Source: Symsagittifera roscoffensis (lineage: Eukaryota > Xenacoelomorpha > Acoela > Convolutidae). From it: a stretch of 64,000 nt of DNA. The stretch covers positions 48,059,220 to 48,123,219 of the forward strand of contig NC_087063.1 of assembly GCF_963678635.1 (NCBI RefSeq), written 5' to 3'. Positions 1-12,578 of this stretch are shown one piece after another. Position numbers and translations under genes: made by a program. Under the pieces are notes generated by a model, which saw only the letters and a program-made list of their open reading frames with translations, was not told the origin of the DNA and made no database searches. Numbering within the stretch: position 1 is the first letter of the stretch; each line of letters begins with the position of its first letter.

Positions 1-2
1 CT

Positions 3-212
3 GGCCAAGACGAGGGAACGTTCGCGGTAAGCGCAGACAGGTCCGCAGCCATCGTACAACAAGTGGCTACACTGAGCGTCAGACAACTCCTGGGAGCAAA
101 ACCCAAGATAAGACACAAGCACAGTGTAACCAACTCTAAAAACAATCTGGCTGAACGTCAAAATTGCTATGAGCATCTTTATCTGGCCTACAAACCATAC
201 GTTAACAGATAA
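3..212 (+). other. Open-frame fragment at window edge
   Basis: A 69-codon frame is open from the window edge to a TAA at 210-212. Its base composition is clearly less AT-rich than the following 2 kb, and the peptide has a mixed composition with a basic stretch near the middle (GAKPKIRHKH). It could be the end of a terminal exon or the tail of a mobile-element ORF. I do not recognise the family, and no start or splice acceptor is visible because the window begins here. Confidence 0.25.
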
Positions 213-2799
213 AAGATGCTAGCAACTCAAGGTAAACGAAAAACTAAAACCGCTCAAAATATATGCAAAGATTTTGAATTAAAACGGACAACTTGTTTTT
301 TGTGGACCATCTGAGCGGCCAGTTTAGCTTTTCGCTTTATTTTTTCAACAATGGTTTTCAAATTTTGGCTGTGAACTAAGAAAATGGTTAAAGTTTTCAA
401 TTCGAGACGAGAGAATTGATGCAAAAGCTTTATATAGCTTTTGAATGGTTTTCTCTTTTGCAATTTTTCGAAAAACAATATGGTTTAGTTTTAGAAAATT
501 TTAAGGGGCAGATTCCAGTAAAACGGGGAAAATTTTGTCTGTTGCTTCTCGGTGACAATAAATGCTTGCAATTATTCGGTTTCTATAAATGTTTAAAAGT
601 CGATTTAATTGCAAAGACGACAAATATTGTAAAATATTGCTTAAATGCTTGCTTATAGAATTGTTGCATAAGTCAAGCCACAAACTAAAATCATTCGGTG
701 AAGCTAATTGGTGGTTATTGGGAAAAGTTTTGCGCTGTTTTGTTTTGATTTTCTTTGTAAAATATTTTAAAGAAAGTCCTTCATGGGTAAAAAACTTCTT
801 TGCAATCTATCTCTCAGCTTCCGGGCTTGAGCATGTTTTGCAAAAAAAAGAACTCGATCCTAAGATTAAATCTCTTATAAATGTGGGGAACGATAAACGA
901 TACATTTTCTGGTGGTGGAAGACCGAAGATATGCATTTTCGTTGTTTTCAGAATTTATTTTCAGAGGTAAAATTGAGAGTTTTACAAAAAAATGTATGAC
1001 AACGTCTGCGGTCAAATTTTATGGCTACGTCTATGTGTGCATGGTAAAACATTCTCAAAGACTACGGGTTAAGGCGATTTGTTTACGAGCTGAAACGTAA
1101 ACGCGCGGAAACGGAAGTGGACAAGTTGAGTGTTCTGATCTGAAAATCAGACAACCCTAGGACCAAAGCCGTAGGTAAGAAATCAATTCAAACCAACTCA
1201 CACAATTGCGTCGAATAACTGGCAGTGAGGTTGGGAGAAAGTTTTCGCGGTCGATATGCCACGTTTTGCTATCTGACCATTTCAAATAATCGGTACTACT
1301 CACTAAGGTCGAGGTGAGTGAACTGTTGTAAGTTTCAGACAACCCCTAGGAGGAAAACCTGTGGTAGGAAATTGGCTTCAAGAACTCACTCAACAAAAAC
1401 AACGTCGGGCAGAGGCAAAAATGTTTGATTTTTAGAACATAAAGATCCAAAAATTTAGGTGTCTTACTACGTTGTGGGCAAAAAAATGGAATTTTTTCTA
1501 AGTTTTACTGGGGTGTTCAAACTTTTTCTACTTCCTTTAAAAATTATTTAGGAGAACGCTTTAGCAGTTTCTCCTAGGTTTTTTTCGTTTTTCTCTCAGT
1601 TAGTTTAACGAGTATTCAAGAATTAGGGCCGGTTTTGGTTCAGTTTGTACTCAAAACTTTTTAAGCAAAAGCTTACAGCAATACAATGGATTTAGAATTT
1701 AAAAATATAATACTTTTTCGACTGTTTTTCTTTCCTTGGAAATGTTGTTCTCCAATGTCAGTCGGCGTCTAGTTGTGGAGCAGATTGACAGACTTTCAGT
1801 ACAGCTGCAAGTTCCTGATAAAGACCTTTGTCGACATTAAAGAAACTCAGTAAATTGAAAAACGTCAGCAGACAGAATGAAGAATCATTCGGATATGTAA
1901 CTCCGAAAGGCCGATATGTAACTACTTACAAACTTTTCTCATTACGTGATAAAAAAACGAGGGAAATTAAATGATTGGATCCTTTTCCCCGGAAAAAAAA
2001 ATTTTTTTTCCGAACGTCTTTTGCTTTTATTTACCGAGCAAGCAGCCCCTTTGATGAAATAGCTTTTTTTACTTTCCGAGTCGCGGCACCAAATATTCCT
2101 ATGAAAATAAGCAAGGTGGTTTAAACGGTCGGGAAATTTCCCGTATTTCGAACAATTATTTTTCATTCATAAAACTCTCATGATTTTTAGCAACTGCGGA
2201 ATATAGGCATTTCCACAACTCTCATCAACCTGAAATTTTCTGTGGACAATTCAAAAAAAAATTGAGGCTGAACAGAAAAATGTTTCATCAACTACAGCAA
2301 ACAAGCAAATTTAAGCAAAAACCGGAACAAGAGTTATATTAGTTCAAGTTCTAGTTTCTAAGGTTATAAGATTTTCTTGGTTTTAATTAATTTTTTTGCC
2401 AAAAACTGACCCGAAAATTGTATATGAATTGACTACATAAAAATTATAAAACAGACACATAGGTAGCCGCGCTAAAATTTAGAATAGTTAACAAGACCTC
2501 GTAGATCACGGCGAGGTCCTAAATGTTCCGACTGCAATCTGAGGTTAACTAAAAAGTTTTTATTGGTTGAACAAATAAATTTAAAAAATTTCTTCAATTT
2601 ATTCTCCCTCAAGCTATGTAACATACAAAGGCTTTGCTTAGCGTCTTTTTTGTCACAACTTTTGAAAAATGAGGCGGAACACTTGTGCTCGGTTGATATT
2701 TTCTCCAGACTAGCCATTTTCACCAATTTTTTTATACCTTTCAAAAGACATTTTTTACAGGTAAATTTCAAAAAATTTTCACTAGTGATCTTTTTTCGA
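213..2799. other. AT-rich stretch with no recognised gene
   Basis: I find no supported gene. Open frames here are short, AT-driven and lack recognisable motifs. Homopolymer A and T runs are frequent. The only internal structure noticed is the short repeated motif described at 1146-1395. Confidence 0.5.
1146..1395 (+). repeat. Short dispersed direct repeat (CAGACAACYCC motif)
   Basis: Segments beginning tcagacaacccta (about 1148) and tcagacaacccctagg (about 1336) are followed by related text (gtaggtaagaaat / gtggtaggaaatt, then a caa-rich stretch). A third relative, tcagacaactcctggga, lies at about 81. Spacing of the two closer copies is about 190 bp. This looks like an old degraded repeat of unknown class. 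Confidence 0.35.
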
Positions 2800-4530
2800 A
2801 AAATTATGGGGACTTATAGATTGCATATATGGCCAATTGGGGTCATCGATTTAATTCGCGCTATTAACGCGTAAGCGGAGACTTAATCCGTGGTATTAAT
2901 GGTTTAACTGAGGCATGCTGTTTCCTTAGTTTGTCTATTTAGTAATTTGCTACTAGAAATATACTACTTTCTATAGCGTGTGGGATGATGATTTTCGAAT
3001 AAATCTCAAAAAAATGATATTTTTTTTGAAAGCGAATTTCTACATAGAACTTAAGGCAATCGACAAATTCAGGAGTTTGGCCTGGTACGAGCAGTATTGT
3101 TATCTTAAAGTCTTAATTGCTAGCTGCAATTCAATATGGAACGCTATAATTTGCGCGTATAATCATACGAACGCATCATACGAACGCGTTACTTATCCTA
3201 AATTGAACAAGATAGTTTTTTTCATACCCCCGTAACCTCACAAAAAGTGCCTAAGATGGTATAAGAAAATCCGTCAAAATGCTTAGTTCAAAAATCGACA
3301 ATTGATTGAAAAAAACCCAGTCAAAGCGTAAGAATTCCGCGCATTCTTAGCAAGTCGGAACGATAATTTAGTTAGATAAAACTACAAATCATACACTTAC
3401 GTTAGTCAAAATTAAAAGATTTCGTTGATCTATAAAATTTACTTTCTTCTGTTTTGCTGGTCGCAGCAAGAAAAAAAGGTACTGTTTCACAAACCCTAAT
3501 TTTCCAAATTGCGTACGGAAAAATTTGTGAATCAAAAAAATCACAGTGTATTTCGTTGATTTCTTTTAAATGAACCTGGTTTTTATATTGTTCTGTCAAC
3601 GAAAATTGTGTTGTTTATTATAATTGCTGAAACTACCGGCCGTCGTTTTAATGGCGGTTTCTTTAATTTCAGTCACCGGGAATCGCTTTAATTGTAAACG
3701 ATGGACAAATATCTTTTCCGATGACAGTTACAAAATGATGTTTTTACCATAAAAACTTCTTTTATCTCAAATGCTAAAAAGCGTTTTTCTCAAAACGCTT
3801 TAAAAAAGTTTTAGGCATTTTTTGAGGAATTCACTTTGCACATTCATGTTATATTTTGCGGAACACACAATTCAATTGGAATCATTTTACAATTCTGGTT
3901 TTCGGGCACATTTGGGCATACTGGTTTTTGGGCACCCCTGCACATTTAAAACTTGCCAATTTTCGACGTTACAAAATCACAATAGTGACGCTGTTTTTGA
4001 ACTTTTATATGGGAATAGGAAAAATCAAGGGTTTTTATTTTTATCTGCTGCCAAAACTACGAAAATGAAACTCTCTGTTTCGAAGAAAGTAATAAGAGCG
4101 TATGATACTTTGGTCGAGAACAATTGTATTCCCAAAGACTTTGTTCTTTGACTGAAGTTGAGTTCAAAGCTTTTTTTCAAGTTTGTCATAACGAAGGGAT
4201 GTTCTCTATTTTACTATCAATAAACTTTCTTTTCACTGCTCTTTTACGTTATCTAGGTGACCACGAGAGCAGCTTCCAGAAAGATATTTACACTTATATC
4301 AATCCTGATGTTGAGTCTGTAATTCAACTGGCCTGGGCTGACCAAAAATGCTTATCATACAATTCTCATGAATGGGAAATTTCTTGTTATACAATTCCAT
4401 ACAACTCCACACACACGGAAAACTGTATAAAATCTTTATAGAAAACCTTTTCTCATTTATGGAAACTGAAATTGTATGACTATATTTATGACCTTTCTCT
4501 AAGAAATCAGCCTAAGTTTTTCTTTAACAA
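2800..4530 (+). repeat. Triplicated unit, copy R1
   Basis: First of three related blocks (R1; R2 5510-7600; R3 7978-10021). Shared landmarks in order are a segment with ggccaattggggtc near 2830, a CGCGCGTATAATCATACGAACGC segment near 3155 (quoted in part), a stretch with ccggccgtcgttttaatggcgg near 3637, and the 3' part with atgaaactctctgtttcg near 4066. R1 lacks the minisatellite that precedes R2 and R3. Copies differ by many substitutions and small indels, so the triplication is not recent. No transposon protein is recognised. Confidence 0.65.
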
Positions 4531-5509
4531 AAGTGAAAACAACCACAATGAGGTATTGTGAAACAACTCCACTCAAGATCAAACGAAAGAAAGTACTTTT
4601 GTCAAAATCCATTAATTCTACGACGTGTTATTCTTAAAGGACCAATGTGTACTCCATAAAACTAAAGCTTTGGACTTATGTTGCAAAAATTAGAATTAAA
4701 CCAATTTATACTGATTACAAAACAATTTAAACTGCTTTTATTATGCAACTGCTCACGAAGTCATCCTGAATCCTACTTCATTTGCTCAAACTGAAAATTT
4801 GTGCAGATCGAATTGAAAAATTGATTGAGTTATTCGGATACTTCACACATATTATTAAACTTTAGCTCGACTTCCTTAGTAGTTATTCCTAATAACGAAA
4901 ACAGTGATAGAGTTGATTCTTCGTAATCATTTATCTATTCTGTTGTTTGAAAACACAGTTGAGTTTCTTAAAAACGTACGTTTTTAGTAGAAAGAAAAAC
5001 TCCAAACACACAAGGGAAAACTCAGAATTGGGACAAAAGTAAATTTTCCCAAAATTTGCGACTAGACAAAAAACATTTTTTTTTGAGTTTGGCAAAAACT
5101 GTGGGTGTCTCATAAAGCTCTTTTCATAGTCTTTTCATTGAAACTACAACCAATTCAATGAAAAATTTACTCGGAACAACTCGGAAAAATTTACTCGGAG
5201 TACTAGAAAAATCTTGATACCAGGCTGAATGGCAGCAGAAGGAAGGTCATTTCTCTACAAAAATTTAGCGGATTTTGAAAAAAAGATATAATTGCGCTTG
5301 TCACGAGCAGTTGCGTCGATTCAATTGCGTCGAACAATAATTTCAACTGCTTATCACCGAAAGCTTCTTGTTGATCTAAAATCATTGAAAAATGAAAACA
5401 TACTGAGAATTTTTTTTCTTAGAATAACTAAGCTAGAAAAGACTGAATATAAGGTTTGGATCAATTTCTTTGAAAAATAAAAACTGCAATCAGGTTTATT
5501 TTGAATATT
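4531..5509. other. Spacer between repeat copies R1 and R2
   Basis: AT-rich sequence with no recognised gene, RNA gene or repeat. The open frames are short and lack domain-like sequence. Confidence 0.4.
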
Positions 5510-5569
5510 TTTTTAGTTTATTATGAATGCAAACTTCCTGCTATCCAGGTGACTTCAAAAAAAGATTGA

Positions 5570-5690
5570 TTTCGAGATGATACATAGATGATACAAATAT
5601 GATACATGGATGATACTTAGATGATACATATTTGATACATAGATGACACATAGATGATATATAGATGAAGTTTAGATGATATAGAAGAGA
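5570..5690 (+). repeat. GATACATA minisatellite (short copy)
   Basis: Imperfect tandem copies of an 11-bp unit close to GATGATACATA, about ten units with single-base variants. The period is not a multiple of three, so a conserved coding role is unlikely. A longer version lies at 8043-8255 in the same relative position of R3. Confidence 0.75.
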
Positions 5691-7093
5691 CCATAAACAA
5701 TGTAATTTTAGCCTAACCGAAGGTCATACACCCACAGGAAAAAAAACCACCCGAAAATTTATGGGGATTTAAAGATTGCATATATGGCCAATTGGGGTCT
5801 GCGATATAATTCGCGCTATGAACGCGTAGGCGGAGAATTAATCCGTGTCAAAATTGGTTGAACTGGGGCATGATGTTTCCTTATTTCGTCTATTTAGTAA
5901 TTTGCTAGTAGACACAAATTATTTTAATTTTGACATAGCGTTTGGGATGATGGTTTTCAAAGGAATCTCAAAAAAAAATTGAAATTTTTTTCATTTCTTT
6001 TTTTCCAAATTCTTCATCATTTTTTTTTAAAAGTGAACACTACTACATAGATCTTAAAGGCAGTCGACACTTACAGGAGTTTTGCCTGGTACGAGCACAA
6101 TGGTTATTTTTGAAATCTAAATCGCCAGCCGAAAATCAAAATGGAGCGTATTAATTTGCGCGTATAATCATACGAACGCATTATTTCGCGCGTTATTTAT
6201 CCTAAATTGAACAAGATACTTTTTATTCATACCCCGTATTCTAATTAAAAGTGTCTAAAATGGTGTAAAATATCCGTCAAATTGATTGGTTTAGAAAAAA
6301 AAGAATCGATTAAAAAAATCCACTCAAAGCGTAAAAATTCCGCTCATTTTTGGCAAGTCGCAACGATGATTTATCTAGATTAACCTTTAAATCACACCTT
6401 CAGTCAGATTTGAAAAATTTCGTTGATTCATGAAATTTCTATAAAGTTTACTTTCTTCTGTTTTGCCTGTCGCAGCAAGGAAAAAAGTACTCTTTCACAA
6501 ACCTTCATTTTTTTCAAATTGACTACGGAAAAAACTGCGGAATAAAAAAAAACACAGTGTATTTCTTTAATTTCCTATAGTTGAACCTGATTTCCATTTT
6601 GTTTTGTGAACCAAAATCGTGTTGTTTTTATTTTGAATGCTAAAACAACCGGCCGTCGTTTAATGGCGGTTTTAATTTGAGTGACCGGCAATTGCTTTAA
6701 ATGTAAATGATGGACCACCTTCTTTTTGGATGACAGTAACAAAATGATGTTCTTATCAAAAACACTTCTTTTTATCTCAAATGCTAAAAAAAGTTTTTCT
6801 CAAAACGCTTTTTAAAAAAATTTTGGCTTTTTTGAGGAATCCACTTTGCACATTCATGTTAAATTTTGCAGAACACGCAACTCAATTGGAATCAACTTAC
6901 AATTCTTGTTTTTAGGTTACGCATAAATATAAGGAACGGATGAACTGGCTTTTTCCAACCTCCCTGCACAATTAGAACTCTCCAATTTCCGAGGTTACAA
7001 AATCACGTAATATTGACGCTGTTTTTGAATTTTTAGTAGGGGAATAGCAAAAATCAAGGGTTTTTATTTTTACCTGCTGCCAAAACTACGAAA

Positions 7094-7363
7094 ATGAAAC
7101 TCTCGGTTTCAAAGAAAGTAATAACAGCGTATGATACTTTGGTCAACAAACAATTGTATTCCCAAAGACTTTGTTCTATGACTGAAGTTGAGTTCAAAGC
7201 TTTTTTTCAAGTTTGTCATAATGAAAGGATGTTCTCTATTTTACTATCAATAAACTTTCTTTTCACTGCCCTTTTATTTTCACTGCCCTCTCTAGGTGAC
7301 CGCGAGAGCAGCTTCCAGAAAGGTCCATTTACACTTATATCATTCCTGATGTTGAGTATGTAG
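7094..7363 (+). CDS. Small hypothetical open frame within repeat R2
   Basis: An 89-codon frame starts with MKLSVSKKVITAYDTLV. The matching text in R1 (from 4066) is broken by a one-base length difference near 4113, so only the R2 copy is open throughout. The middle of the frame contains a pyrimidine-rich ctctctag that resembles a splice acceptor, so part of this could be a former exon. I do not recognise the family. It is conserved as DNA between two repeat copies but does not appear to be under coding constraint. Confidence 0.2.
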   Translation: MKLSVSKKVITAYDTLVNKQLYSQRLCSMTEVEFKAFFQVCHNERMFSILLSINFLFTALLFSLPSLGDRESSFQKGPFTLISFLMLSM

Positions 7364-8042
7364 TTCAGCTGGCCAAAGTTGACCAAAAATGCTTGTCATA
7401 CAATTCTCATGAATGGGAAATTTTTTGTCATACAATTCCATACAACTCCAAACGCACGGAAAATTGTATGAAATCTTTATAAAAAACCTTTTCCCATATA
7501 TGGAAACTGTATGACAAACATTTTTGCAATAAATGGAAATTATATGACTATGTTTATGACCTTTCTCTAAAAAATCAGGTTAAATCATAAAATTTGATGT
7601 ATTCAACACTTTACTTCAAAGTTTTATCATCCTCCTTGCTGCATTATACGTAGAATTCGCGGCACGGTCCCTTATAAGGATCCTCAATTAACAAGAAGGT
7701 CGTCACAGGAAAAATCAAAGACCTGTCAAAACCAGCAAAAATAGGCACCGGAAGCGAGTATAGCCCACGACTGACTAACTGGTAGCTTAAATTTTGAACC
7801 GATCAAAATATCAAGGTTTTTATAAGAGGCACTACTTATATATTTCTTTATATCAAAACACACTTTTGAGTCCAGTATGCACAAAAAGCACCTACCCTAA
7901 GTAAAAAAATGTACATTTTGAAAACTATGTATGAGTCAGTTTTTAACCATCGAAAGTTTCAGTTCTATCACATATGAATTTTTTTAGTTTATCATGAAAG
8001 TTAACTTCCTGTTATGCGCGTGATTTAAAAAAAAGGTTAATT

Positions 8043-8255
8043 TCGAGAGAATACATAGATGATGCCGATATGATACATAGGTATTACATAGATGATACAT
8101 AGATGATACAATTATGAAACATAGATGATACATAGATTGTACATTGATGATACATAGATGATACATAGATGGCAAATAGATGATACAGAGATGATACATA
8201 GATGATACATAGATGATACATAGAAGATATATAGATGAAATATAGATGATATAAA
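8043..8255 (+). repeat. GATGATACATA minisatellite (long copy)
   Basis: About 19 imperfect tandem units of an 11-bp repeat (GATGATACATA with variants such as gatggcaaata and gatgatacaga). Reverse-strand open frames through it, rich in Met/Tyr/Ser/Ile, are by-products of the repeat. Confidence 0.8.
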
Positions 8256-8761
8256 AGAGACCATAAAACCACATAATTTTAGCCTAACCGGAGGTCAAGC
8301 ACCCACAGGAAAAAAAACCACCCGAAAACTTATGGGGATTTAAGGGTTGCATGTATGGCCAGTTTGGGTCTTCGATTTAACTCGCGCTATGAACGCGTTA
8401 GCGGAGGTTTAATCCGTGTTAGAAATGGTTGAACTGAGGCATGATGCTTCCTTATTTCGTCTCTTCAGTAATTTTCTACCAAAAAATACTCTTTTAATTT
8501 TTACATAGCGTATAGGATCATGATATTCAATAAACATCGAAAAAAAAACTTTTTTCATTTTTCTCAATTTCTTTATGAATTTTTTTAAAAGCGAACACTA
8601 CTACATAGAACTTAAAGGCAGTCGACACATTCAGGAATTTGGCCTGGTACCAGCAGTGTTGTTAATTTAAAGCCTAAATTGCTAGCCAAAATTCAATAAG
8701 GAACGCATTAACTTGCGTGTATAATCATACGAACGCATAATCGCGCGCGTTATTGATTTAA

Positions 8762-9328
8762 CCAGGGTGGACGTCCATAGAAGAAAAAAGCTTGTCATAC
8801 AACTTTATATATGAAGTCTGTGGAAAAAATGCTTGTCATACAATTTTCATGTATGAAACTTATAAAATAGTCATTTCGTCAAAGAAAAAATAAAATTTTC
8901 AAAAAGCACCAAAAAACGTGTCTGGGTAACTTTAAATAGATTTAAATAAGTAAATCTATGATAGAGGGCATATTGACAATCAAAAACATAATTTTGATTT
9001 CGGTCAGAAAAATGCTTATCATAAAATTTTCTTATTTTGAGGTAAAAAATTTTTAATCCCTTTTTTGGCTGCAAATTTGCGTTTATGCTAAAATATAAAC
9101 TTTACGAAAAACAAAACTTGCATGCAAAATGTGACGTTATTGTTTTTATAACGTAGTCCAGGAAGAGTTTATAACGTAGTCTATCCAAAAAACCCAAAAA
9201 CTACATGAAAATTTTTGTTTTCATCATTGTTTTCAAGCTAAAAATTATCTGAAATTGTATGAAAGAGTATGATAAGCTTTTTTTTTAATATATAAAAATT
9301 GTATGTTAAGCGTTTTTGTCAACCCAGG
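8762..9328. mobile_element. Fold-back element inserted in R3
   Basis: The segment begins ccagggtggac and ends gtcaacccagg, and these outer sequences are imperfect inverted repeats that continue inward: left gcttgtcatacaac, right (reverse complement) gcttaacatacaa. The insertion is absent from R1 and R2. Inside, variants of GCTTGTCATACAA recur in both orientations. No transposase is present. Relatives of the same motif occur at about 4350-4480 and 7390-7570. Confidence 0.5.
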
Positions 9329-10474
9329 AAATTGAACAAAATAGCTTTTTTCCTACCCCGTAACCTCAAAAAGAGCATCTGAGATGGTGTAAAGTATCCG
9401 TCAAACTACTTGGTTCAAAAATCAACAATTGATTGAAAAAACTTCCACTCGAAGCGTAAAAATTCCGCGCTTTCTTTGCAAGTCGGAACAAAAATTTAAT
9501 TAGATAAACCAACAAATCATACACGCACGTTAGTCAATTTTTTAAGATTTCTTTGATCGATAAAACTTCTATAAAATTTACTTTCTTCTGTTTTGCTGTT
9601 CGCAGAGAGGAGAAAAAGTAATGTGTTATAAACTTTATTTTTTCCAAATTGACTACGGAAAAAATTGCGGGATCAAAAAAAACACGGTGTATTTCCTTGA
9701 TTTTTTTTTTCGTTGAACTTGGTTTTCATTTTGTTTTGTCCACCAAAATCGTGTTGTTTTTACTTTAAAAGCTGAAACCTTCGGCCGTCATTTTAATGGC
9801 GGTTTCATTAACTTGGGTGACCGGCAATCGCTTTAATTATAAATGATGGACCACCTTCTTTTCCGATAACAGTAACAAAATGGTGTTTTTACCAAAAAAA
9901 AATTCATTTATCTCAAGGGCTTAAAAAGCCTTTTTCTCGAAACGCTTTTATCAAAAAAACTTTGGAATTTTTCAGGAATCCACTTTGCACTTTCATGTTA
10001 TTTTATACGGAACACACAATTTATGTAATTAATTAATTAGAAAAGGGTTTCTGCAATTCAATTTTCTCTAATCTTTTAGATTATGGGATAAAAGTTTTGT
10101 CTTCTTGTGAACTGTTTTTTGGCTACGTTTTAATTTTGTTTAAAAAAACGGGAAGTTTTGGCTACAGTCTACTGTAGTTCTCTGTTGTTGATCATTGAAA
10201 AGATATGAGTGATATTTTTGTTGTGGTACTTTTGCTTGTAGTATTGTACCTGTGGTTGATTCTGACTGTTCATATGAGTATGTTTTGTTATTTTACTTTT
10301 TGCAAAAAAAATCGTAATTATGGTCTGAAAAATTTTTCCTGGGGGAATTTTTTTGTTTATTTGTTTGTCGTGATTTCGTTACTGGTCTAAATTTTGGATC
10401 AGCCATTTGTGAACATTTTGGGGCATCATAGGGTTTTACTAAGGATTGTATGGTTGACTGCGGAAATGTAGTTT

Positions 10475-12330
10475 TTATGTAAGTGTATGATGAATGGGAG
10501 AAATGCTGTGTTGTCTAGTTGTCGACATTGTTTCAACTATTTCTTCATTTAAAAAATGTGAAGGGGTTTGAATATCTTGTTGTGCAAGATTTTTTGTTCC
10601 ACTTAAGGTTCCATTTAATTTTTTGTTATATTCCAAAACTTGAGCGTCTGAACGTTTTATTGCTTGAGGTTGAAAATATTCCAAAAATACCGTGCAAATA
10701 ATACGCGCGCTACGCTTGTTTGTTTGTTTACTTGTATGTGTATCGCGCATGTGTTGTAGATTCCTTTCATTAGTCAGAAGAGTAGTCCAAAAAACAATAT
10801 AGCGTAGACTACAGTCAATTTTTCTAAGATGTGATAGTGCCATCCTAGAAAAGAGAGAAGTTCATTTTTTAGACTGACAAAGCTTAAAACATTTATAGGA
10901 GAGATGTTTCTGGACGGTACTTTTCACTGATAAGATAGTTTTAGTCATTTATAACTTCAAAGTATCCGCTGTAATCCTGTGCATATATGTCAGAGAATCC
11001 TGCGGTTTCAGCAAGTTTGTGTAAACTTTGGTCTATTGATTGTCTTTGGGTTGCGATCATTTTAGTAAGAAGTTCTTGAAATTGCTGTGTTCGAATGTGA
11101 TGTTGTATGTCTGATCGAGAGTTTATGCCTATTGATTGTAAATCTATATTTGGGTTATGAGCGATAGCTCTGATGCTTTCTGGTGAGAGTTTCTTTTATG
11201 ATGGCGCAAGTGTAGGGTATGGGTTGAGAAGGTAGTATTTATTTTCATTTGGGTTTGGCTGTACTACACTGTGGCCTTTTTCAGATCCGCATGGAACGGC
11301 TGTATCCCAAAAGTACGTGCGTCTGGAAAGTGTGTCCACAAAATGTTTTGCGGTTTTGGTTCGGATGATTTAGGTGTATATTTAATTTTACTGTTTTCAT
11401 AACGAAACCTTTTTCGTATTCGACAAGAATTTCTGAATATTGTGTCTTGGAAAAAGGTGTTTTAATTTTACAAGAGAATTCACAGGGTAAACTTGAAAGC
11501 GTGTTATTTTGTTCTCTATTCCATCGAAATGTGATACATGTGTTCTTCAGGGAACCAAAAAAATGTTGCCTGGGTTCGCGTGGTAGGACTGCAATAACCT
11601 TGATCGTTTTTGCAAGATAAGTGTATTCCTTGACAAAATATAGTGTCGTCTTTTAAATCTCGTGTTTTTTGTATTTTTTTAATTGAATTTTCCAATAACA
11701 AACATTATCTCTTGGTATTCTTTATTTTTTGTGTCTGCTTTGCAATTGGAGGGTTATTTATTCCATTGTGTGAAATCCAATTTTTATCGATTAGATCACG
11801 AAGGGTATTGGTCATCTAAAAAATTTGGTACCGTTCAAGTTCTACTTGATGTGCAGAGTCTGGAAAAAATTAAAAATTGACTAGTTGTCGAGTCTATTTT
11901 TGTTTCCATTTGAGACTTGGGAACAAGGTACTATTATGTCTGAAAATTTTGCTGTGAAATTATATCCTATGAAGTTGTTGCTCGTGGTTTTGAATTGAGT
12001 GCTGGGGAAAGGATTTTAAGGAAAAAAGTTTTAATGATACATGAGTAAGAGAATCCTGAAAATGAGTTATAGAATGTTGTATATCCAAGTGTCTTTGTTG
12101 TATATCTGTCGTATCTATAGATCAGTTTTGTTGTATTAAATGGGGGAGATACATATTGAGCTGTTTCATTTGGTGGAGCTAAGGGTAGTGGGTGGTGGAC
12201 TAAATTGTTTAGTTTTACTGTTATTTCAAATTGAAGTGTTGATTGTCTTGTGCAAGAATCTGCATAATGTGTTCCTGTATGTCTGTGGATATCGTGTCTG
12301 TAATGTTATCTGTTTAGTGCCCAATTAAGC
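10475..12330 (-). pseudogene. Viral-type membrane glycoprotein, copy A (decayed, truncated)
   Basis: Minus-strand relic of the protein described at 12579-16430. The amino-terminal text lies near 12000-12120 and the membrane-proximal part at 10843-10475 is still open for about 120 codons. The central part with the LLSGNRSNF segment is deleted: the equivalent of unit 2 positions about 15060-15510 is missing, with the join near 11342. The membrane-spanning end that follows in copies B and C is absent because the array stops at 10022. Several stops and frameshifts interrupt what remains. It cannot encode a working product. Confidence 0.5.
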
Positions 12331-12578
12331 AATTTATCACTATCATGATGTTGACAAAATAGGAGAGGTGCTACGAATGACTTATTGTTGAGGGGTTAAA
12401 AGTAGTGATAAGGCTTCTCGTAGTGACAAGGATGTTGCTGATGATAAATCTATATGGTCGCCTACTAAAATTGGTTCACCTTGAGTGAATGCTTGTGTCA
12501 TCCAATGTGGAAGACGTTGTGTTGAAGAAGGATGATTGAAAGATTTTTCGCGAATTTGTTCAGAAGTGGGGGTTGATA

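Larger units (their letters stand above)
5510..7600 (+). repeat. Triplicated unit, copy R2
   Basis: Second copy of the block described at 2800. It begins with a segment (tttagtttattatgaatgc) that is also found at the start of R3 near 7980, followed by the GATACATA minisatellite, then the shared body. Its 3' part contains the longer version of the small open frame at 7094-7363. It ends with text containing the GCTTGTCATACAATT motif (about 7390-7570), which also occurs in the fold-back element inside R3. Confidence 0.65.
7978..10021 (+). repeat. Triplicated unit, copy R3
   Basis: Third copy, carrying the longest minisatellite and interrupted at 8762-9328 by a fold-back insertion absent from the equivalent place in R1 and R2. 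It ends at about 10021, just after a gaacacacaattta segment that matches R1 near 3860, where the next repeat array starts. The 3' part present in R1 and R2 (from about 4066 and 7094) is therefore missing. Confidence 0.65.

Noticed and set aside
8043-8255. CRISPR-like array
   Set aside because: The repeats are directly abutting 11-mers without unique spacers, in a eukaryotic context.
7984-8274. Minus-strand Tyr/Ser/Ile/Met-rich open frames
   Set aside because: They arise from reading through the 11-bp minisatellite, whose period is not a multiple of three.
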